Source: Cohnella thailandensis (GTDB lineage: Bacteria > Bacillota > Bacilli > Paenibacillales > Paenibacillaceae). From it: 64,000 bases of DNA. Where the stretch lies: the NCBI RefSeq assembly GCF_014212135.1, contig NZ_JACJVQ010000002.1, positions 124,001 through 188,000 on the forward strand, in the 5' to 3' direction. This document shows, one piece after another, positions 59,648 through 64,000 of the stretch; the first letter of the stretch is position 1, and each line of letters starts with the position of its first letter. A program made the position numbers and the translations under genes. The notes beneath the pieces are model-generated. The model was not told where the DNA came from, searched no databases, and worked only from the letters and a program-made list of their open reading frames with translations.

Positions 59648-61228
59648 TCAATCACCGCGGTATTCTCTCGGATTGACTCCATCCGGAAGCTTCCACCCGT
59701 TTGCGGCGATTCGGTCGATCATGTTCTTGGCTGTCTCAAACTGCCACGTCCCGACGTGCTCGAACCCTCGGCCCTCAAGGAAGCGGATCTGCTTCGGCGT
59801 CGTGAGCCCCTCGGCGCGTCGCTTATCCAGGCGTTCGAGCAACTTCGTCGCCTTGCCGGCATTGTCGACCGCTTCGGGGAGGATCCCTAGCTTCTCGAGC
59901 GTCTTCAACTGCTTGTCACTTGGCGGTGCCATCTCCCAGCCGAACGCCGGGACATAGCTGGACAAGTCCTCCGCCTGGATGCTCATCTCGAATTGCAACG
60001 GATCGACGAGTGCGCGCTTCCGCCGCTTCATTTCCTCGAGTTGCTTCGCGAGCGCCTCTTCACGTTGCGCGATGACGTCCTCGGCCGCCTGCTTCTCAAC
60101 CTGTTCGAGATCCAGCGGGATGCCGGCCTCCTCGATCTGCTTAGTCATCGCCTGCGCGATCTCCTCGTTTTCCGCAATCAGGTGTGCAGGGTGGCAGAGT
60201 TCATGCCGTTCAGTGTGCCAGAGGAAATCTAGCAGGAGAAGTTCCGTTTTGCCGGGATGGAGCCGGGTACCACGCCCGACCATCTGGCTGTAGAGGCTGC
60301 GAACCTTCGTCGGCCGCAACACGACGACGCAGTCGACGCTCGGGCAATCCCAGCCTTCCGTCAGCAGCATGCTATTACACAGCACGTTGTACTTGCCGTT
60401 ATCGAAATCTTCTAATATCTCGGAACGATCCTGGGAGTCGCCGTTAACCTCTGCGGCGCGGAATCCGATCTCGTTCAGGATCCGGGTAAACTTCTGGCTC
60501 GTCTTGACCAACGGGAGGAAGACGACGATCTTCCGATCCTTCGCGACTTTCCACATCTCCGCGGCGATCGAGTCGAGGTACGGATCAAGTGCCGTCCCCA
60601 AGTCCTGCGACTTGAAGTCGCCGGCCTGCTGCCCGACTGCGGATAGGTTGATCGAGAGGGGAATCGTCATCGCCTTGATCGGGCTGAGGTATCCTTCCTT
60701 GATCGCTTTTGGCAGCGTGTACTCGAAGGCAAGCGATTCGAAGTAGCTGCCCAGATTCCGCATGTCGCCGCGGTCCGGCGTCGCCGTGACGCCCAGAACA
60801 TTGGCCCCTTCGAAATACTGCAGCACTCGCTGATAGCTGTCCGATAAGCAATGATGGGCTTCGTCGATGATGATCGTGTCGAAATGGTCCCGGCTAAATT
60901 GTTCAAGGCGCTTATCTCGCATCATGGTCTGCACGCTGCCGACCACGACCCGGAACCAGCTCCCGATCGACGTCTGCTCCGCCTTCTCCGTCGCGCAGCC
61001 GAGGCCGGTCGACTTCGCCAGTTTATCCGCGGCTTGGTCCAGCAGCTCCCCGCGGTGAGCGAGAATGAGCACGCGCTCTCCCATTCTCACTCGATCCTCC
61101 GTCACCCGGGAAAAGACGATCGTCTTGCCGCAGCCCGTCGGGAGGACAAGCAGCGTCCGTCGGACGCCGCCCTCCCATTGCGCTTGAATGGATTCCCGCG
61201 CTTGTTGTTGATAGGGTCTGAGATTCAT
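59648..61228 (-). CDS. SF2 DEAD/DEAH-box helicase
   Basis: The 526-residue helicase has the superfamily 2 motifs in order: Q-like RPYQQQARE at the start, Walker A LPTGCGKTI near residue 31, DEAH near 121, GVTATPDR near 149, and motif VI GRGTRLHPGK near 340. The type resembles the ResIII/UvrB-like helicases found in phage recombination or replication modules. It follows the DUF669 gene by 9 bases. A role in replication or recombination is inferred from the neighbours. Confidence 0.88.
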   Translation of the reverse strand: MNLRPYQQQARESIQAQWEGGVRRTLLVLPTGCGKTIVFSRVTEDRVRMGERVLILAHRGELLDQAADKLAKSTGLGCATEKAEQTSIGSWFRVVVGSVQTMMRDKRLEQFSRDHFDTIIIDEAHHCLSDSYQRVLQYFEGANVLGVTATPDRGDMRNLGSYFESLAFEYTLPKAIKEGYLSPIKAMTIPLSINLSAVGQQAGDFKSQDLGTALDPYLDSIAAEMWKVAKDRKIVVFLPLVKTSQKFTRILNEIGFRAAEVNGDSQDRSEILEDFDNGKYNVLCNSMLLTEGWDCPSVDCVVVLRPTKVRSLYSQMVGRGTRLHPGKTELLLLDFLWHTERHELCHPAHLIAENEEIAQAMTKQIEEAGIPLDLEQVEKQAAEDVIAQREEALAKQLEEMKRRKRALVDPLQFEMSIQAEDLSSYVPAFGWEMAPPSDKQLKTLEKLGILPEAVDNAGKATKLLERLDKRRAEGLTTPKQIRFLEGRGFEHVGTWQFETAKNMIDRIAANGWKLPDGVNPREYRGD

Positions 61229-61237
61229 AGGCCCTCC

Positions 61238-61825
61238 TTAGAACTGGCCGGCATTCCATCCGCCGCCTTGCTGTCCAGCGTTCCAATTCCCATTTTGCTG
61301 CCCAGCGTTCCAGTTTCCGCCTTGTTGTCCGACGTTCCAGTTCCCACCTTGTTGAGCTGGTGGAAACGGTGGTTGCTGCTGAGCTCCCGGGTGAACCTCT
61401 TCGGCTGCGATGAAGGTCTTGACCTCATTGCCTTGACGTTCCTGGCCTTCCTTGTCCTTGTACGTCCTAATCCCCAGCTTCAGGCGACCGCGTGCGCCGG
61501 TGACTGCGTTCCAGTTCATGCGAAGCGGCTCACCTTTCCGCTTTTGACCAATGCCGGCGAAGAAGTTGGACAGGAAGCCCTCCGTCTTCGTATGGAGCAG
61601 AAGGGTATGACTGATGGTGACGTCCCCATGTTCCGGGGAGTGGACGGCCAATTCCAGTTTGGCCTGATTGCAAGCCGGCATCTTCTCGCTTCCGGCGAAG
61701 CGGCCACGTTCGAATTTCTTAACCGTGAAGTTGTATTCGCCTGACGGAAGGACGACGAAATCGCCACCGCCGTCCTTTTGGATTGTGTCGTCCCAGCCTA
61801 ATTCGCGTTCTTGTTGGTTACTCAT
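61238..61825 (-). CDS. DUF669 protein with C-terminal GNWN repeats
   Basis: Residues 1-145 of this 195-residue protein are a DUF669 domain (ERELGWDDTIQKDGGGDFVVLPSGEYNFTV, then ISHTLLLHTKTEGFLSNFFAGIG). DUF669 genes lie beside Sak4-like ATPases in many phages and are thought to bind single-stranded DNA or act as recombination partners. The last 50 residues hold four to five near-identical units of the form QQGGNWNAG. AGGAGGG precedes the ATG. Confidence 0.85.
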   Translation of the reverse strand: MSNQQERELGWDDTIQKDGGGDFVVLPSGEYNFTVKKFERGRFAGSEKMPACNQAKLELAVHSPEHGDVTISHTLLLHTKTEGFLSNFFAGIGQKRKGEPLRMNWNAVTGARGRLKLGIRTYKDKEGQERQGNEVKTFIAAEEVHPGAQQQPPFPPAQQGGNWNVGQQGGNWNAGQQNGNWNAGQQGGGWNAGQF

Positions 61826-61839
61826 GTATGAGCCCTCCT

Positions 61840-62937
61840 TTAGTTAGTAGAAAATGGAATGCTATTTCTCGCTTCTTGAATCATGCCGAAGACTTGCTGC
61901 CACCCGCCGACAAGTACCCCATGAATGAAGCCGGGATCGTAATTCGCGATCGGCGTATCAGATGGATAGTATCCCTTCTTTCCAACGACACCCTGAATCT
62001 CGAATTCTTGGACGCCGTGCTGAATCATCAGATCACGCAACGCCTGCGGGATGTGCGGATTCAATCCAGCCCCCGTCTCTGGCGACGTTGTCGTCGTCGG
62101 TGGAGCTTGCTCCGCACGGGTCTCTACAGGCGGTGGCGGAACTGGTGGTGATGCTGGCGGCGCAGTTTTCGCTGCAGGCGGCGGGGAAGTTGGAGCGCTC
62201 GCGGTATTTCCAGCGAAGATATGGGCGATATATGAATAGTCCAGAGGAAACTCGTCCGGGAGCCCGTGACGGTTTTTCGCGTCCCATGCCGGATGATGCG
62301 TCGCGAATACCGTTCGCTGGCCGCCCTGTCCCTTATGCTTTGTTCCCTTCTGATCGGCCGCCACGCTGAACGTTTTGTAGTTGATGAAAAGGACCATGTC
62401 AGCCCATTCTTTGACGAGTGGCGCGGTCTGGCTGCTGGTCTTCTTCCCGAGTTTGAGCTGGTATCGGTCATAAGCCCCCATCTCATCCGGCTGCTCGAAT
62501 TTGATGATCTGTGCATGCGCCACGAGGATGACGTGAATGCCGGCTTCGACGACGTCGCTCAAGAAGTTTAGGAAGCGACCGAACTCCTCTTTCGTGTAAA
62601 CGTAGCCGTTGCCATAGCCGAAGTCCTCGATTCCGTTCTTGCCGTGCTTCGCGCAGACGCTATCCATGCAAAGCATTTCCGCCCAGTCGATCGTGTCGAT
62701 GACGAGCGACCTGTACCGGCTGCTTCCCTGTGCCTTAACCCATTCAACTTGTTGTCGCATCAATTCCCAACTGGACGGCTTCGCGAGCCGCTCAACGTCC
62801 ATTTCCGTCGTCGAGCCTTCCGTATCGATGAAGATTGGCCGCGGGAACCGGGCAGCAAGCGAAGACTTCCCGACTCCTTCTGGGCCGTAGATGACGACCT
62901 TCTTCGCTTTCTGAACCTTGCCGCTGATGACTTGCAT
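61840..62937 (-). CDS. Sak4-like AAA/RecA-type recombination ATPase
   Basis: The 365-residue protein has Walker A YGPEGVGKSSL near residue 18, a DTEGS motif, and a Walker B-like strand RSLVIDTIDWAEML near 77. This is the pattern of phage AAA_24 / Sak4 single-strand annealing-type ATPases. The C-terminal third is a proline-rich linker (about residues 250-290) followed by a small helical tail. It works with the DUF669 protein encoded next to it. The start overlaps the end of the gene upstream. Confidence 0.85.
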   Translation of the reverse strand: MQVISGKVQKAKKVVIYGPEGVGKSSLAARFPRPIFIDTEGSTTEMDVERLAKPSSWELMRQQVEWVKAQGSSRYRSLVIDTIDWAEMLCMDSVCAKHGKNGIEDFGYGNGYVYTKEEFGRFLNFLSDVVEAGIHVILVAHAQIIKFEQPDEMGAYDRYQLKLGKKTSSQTAPLVKEWADMVLFINYKTFSVAADQKGTKHKGQGGQRTVFATHHPAWDAKNRHGLPDEFPLDYSYIAHIFAGNTASAPTSPPPAAKTAPPASPPVPPPPVETRAEQAPPTTTTSPETGAGLNPHIPQALRDLMIQHGVQEFEIQGVVGKKGYYPSDTPIANYDPGFIHGVLVGGWQQVFGMIQEARNSIPFSTN

Positions 62938-64000
62938 CAGAATTCACCTGCTTTCCATGTTGTCGAGCCGCCCCACGTTGGGCCTGGGTCGATTTCGCCC
63001 GGCGGCTGCTGAATCTGAATGCCTTCCTGGCCGGCAACGTAGCCGTCCTCGATGATGATCGAACACTCCTCGCCGGTGCTGACGCGCGTCGCGATCGCCT
63101 GCAGCCCTTCTTGTTCCAGCCACTCCCCGAACTCCTTCAGCGTATCGAGGTCCATCTGCTCGAGCTTGTCCAACAAGATAAACCCGCAATTCGGCTTGAG
63201 CCTCCGGACGATGGCCGTGGAGACCTTGAGCTGCTCGGCGCCGCTCATGTTGTCCCAACGCTGTCCGTTGTACGTCAGCTCGCCGTCCTCGACAGACAGT
63301 CCCGGGAGCGGCAGGTTCGCATTGGTCAGAAGATCCGTCTTTTGCTGACGGACGGCATTGATCTCGGTAGTCAGCACGTCGTATTGCTGGCGGTATTCGT
63401 TGGCGTCCGTCTCGGCCTTGTCCTTGTCCAGGTTCGCGCGGACTTTCCGGTTAATCTCGTCGATTTGCCGGATGTTGGCCTCGAGCTCCGCGGTCGATTC
63501 GTCATGCAGGTCGATAGCGTCTTTCTTGGCGGTCGCTAGATCGGCCGAGAGAATCTCATACTTAGAGTTAGCTTCATCAAGCAGAGCCCTCAACCGTTCG
63601 ATTTCTTGGTACTGCTGAGCATGGGCTGCCTGAATCTGCGTCACGCGCTGCCGCTTGCGCTGATTCTCACCGTTTCGGGCGAGGATCTCTTGCTGCTGTC
63701 GGATAAGTTCCGACGCGGAGACCGGCTCTTTCGGCGCGTCCGGATGGTACGGTTGTTCCTTGGCGAACTTGGCTTTTTGGTCCGCGATCTGGCCGATGGC
63801 ATGCCGGCGGTTGTAGACGTCGTTCTCTTTCAGCTCCAGCTCTGCGAGCTGCTGGCCGACGCCGATGATTCGGAGCAGGATGTTCGCCTTCTCCTTGGAG
63901 CTGGCGTTCATGAATTTTGGCAGGTCGATCGCGAGCTCTTCTACGAAGCTGTCGAGAAGCTGCTGGCCACCCTTCTGTCCGTTCGGGTCGATGACCTTGA
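62937..64000 (-). CDS. SbcC/Rad50-like phage ATPase, truncated at the window edge
   Basis: The reading frame is open through the right end of the window (KVIDPNGQKGGQQLLDSF is encoded before the first internal ATG), so the N-terminal part with the Walker A lies beyond 64,000. The visible part has a long coiled coil (about 80 to 230 residues from the first visible codons), an ABC-like signature NMSGAEQLKVS and a Walker B-like strand CGFILLDKLEQMD. This is the layout of Rad50/SbcC-type ATPases. It is the most upstream gene of the visible recombination block. Confidence 0.8.
   Translation of the reverse strand, partial: KVIDPNGQKGGQQLLDSFVEELAIDLPKFMNASSKEKANILLRIIGVGQQLAELELKENDVYNRRHAIGQIADQKAKFAKEQPYHPDAPKEPVSASELIRQQQEILARNGENQRKRQRVTQIQAAHAQQYQEIERLRALLDEANSKYEILSADLATAKKDAIDLHDESTAELEANIRQIDEINRKVRANLDKDKAETDANEYRQQYDVLTTEINAVRQQKTDLLTNANLPLPGLSVEDGELTYNGQRWDNMSGAEQLKVSTAIVRRLKPNCGFILLDKLEQMDLDTLKEFGEWLEQEGLQAIATRVSTGEECSIIIEDGYVAGQEGIQIQQPPGEIDPGPTWGGSTTWKAGEF

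Overview
The window looks like the chromosome of a high-GC, endospore-forming Bacillota, most likely a Paenibacillaceae member (Paenibacillus or Cohnella type), carrying the larger part of a PBSX-like contractile-tailed prophage. The spore-former assignment rests on a GerQ coat protein, two alpha/beta-type small acid-soluble spore proteins (SASPs) that each have a textbook sigma-G promoter, a Trp T-box upstream of trpS, and a YtrA-type GntR repressor with its operator. The genus is inferred from base composition and gene style and is not proven.

Host part, 1 to about 28,050. On the minus strand lie a MurJ/YtgP-like lipid II flippase, a ThuA-like protein, a DUF456 membrane protein and a Cof-type phosphatase. 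These are followed by a complete oligopeptide importer, oppA-B-C-D-F, with a strong promoter before oppA and a stem-loop between oppA and oppB. Next come two tandem paralogous class B penicillin-binding proteins, a CvpA-like/transglutaminase fusion and a small membrane protein, then a GntR-ABC ATPase-permease operon. After a divergent MFS transporter come a tiny membrane peptide, a Toprim nuclease, a Sco1/CtaB pair for cytochrome oxidase assembly, gerQ, yfhP, two SASP genes, trpS with its T-box, and a YcgR-like permease.

Prophage part, about 28,050 to beyond 64,000. Almost all genes are on the minus strand and read from high to low coordinates. The early genes are a truncated SbcC/Rad50-like ATPase, a Sak4-like ATPase, a DUF669 protein, an SF2 helicase, a primase-helicase next to an iteron-like candidate origin, RusA, and late regulators. 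They are followed by packaging genes (terS, terL, portal), a MuF head protein fused to an ADP-ribosyltransferase domain, scaffold, capsid, connectors, and sheath and tube. The tail chaperone uses a -1 frameshift. Tape measure, baseplate genes xkdP to xkdU, fibre, holin and endolysin close the module. Integrase and repressor are not seen and should lie beyond 64,000.

Several pieces look like later additions. The first is an AT-rich, plus-strand four-gene cassette (29,104-30,930) with no recognisable families, between the lysis genes and a LexA-controlled gene pair at the prophage edge; it is the best candidate for an undescribed system. The second is a lipoprotein gene with its own promoter and terminator inside the tail operon. 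The third is a 260-bp AT-rich element bounded by 25-bp inverted repeats that encodes a 35-residue secreted-type peptide.
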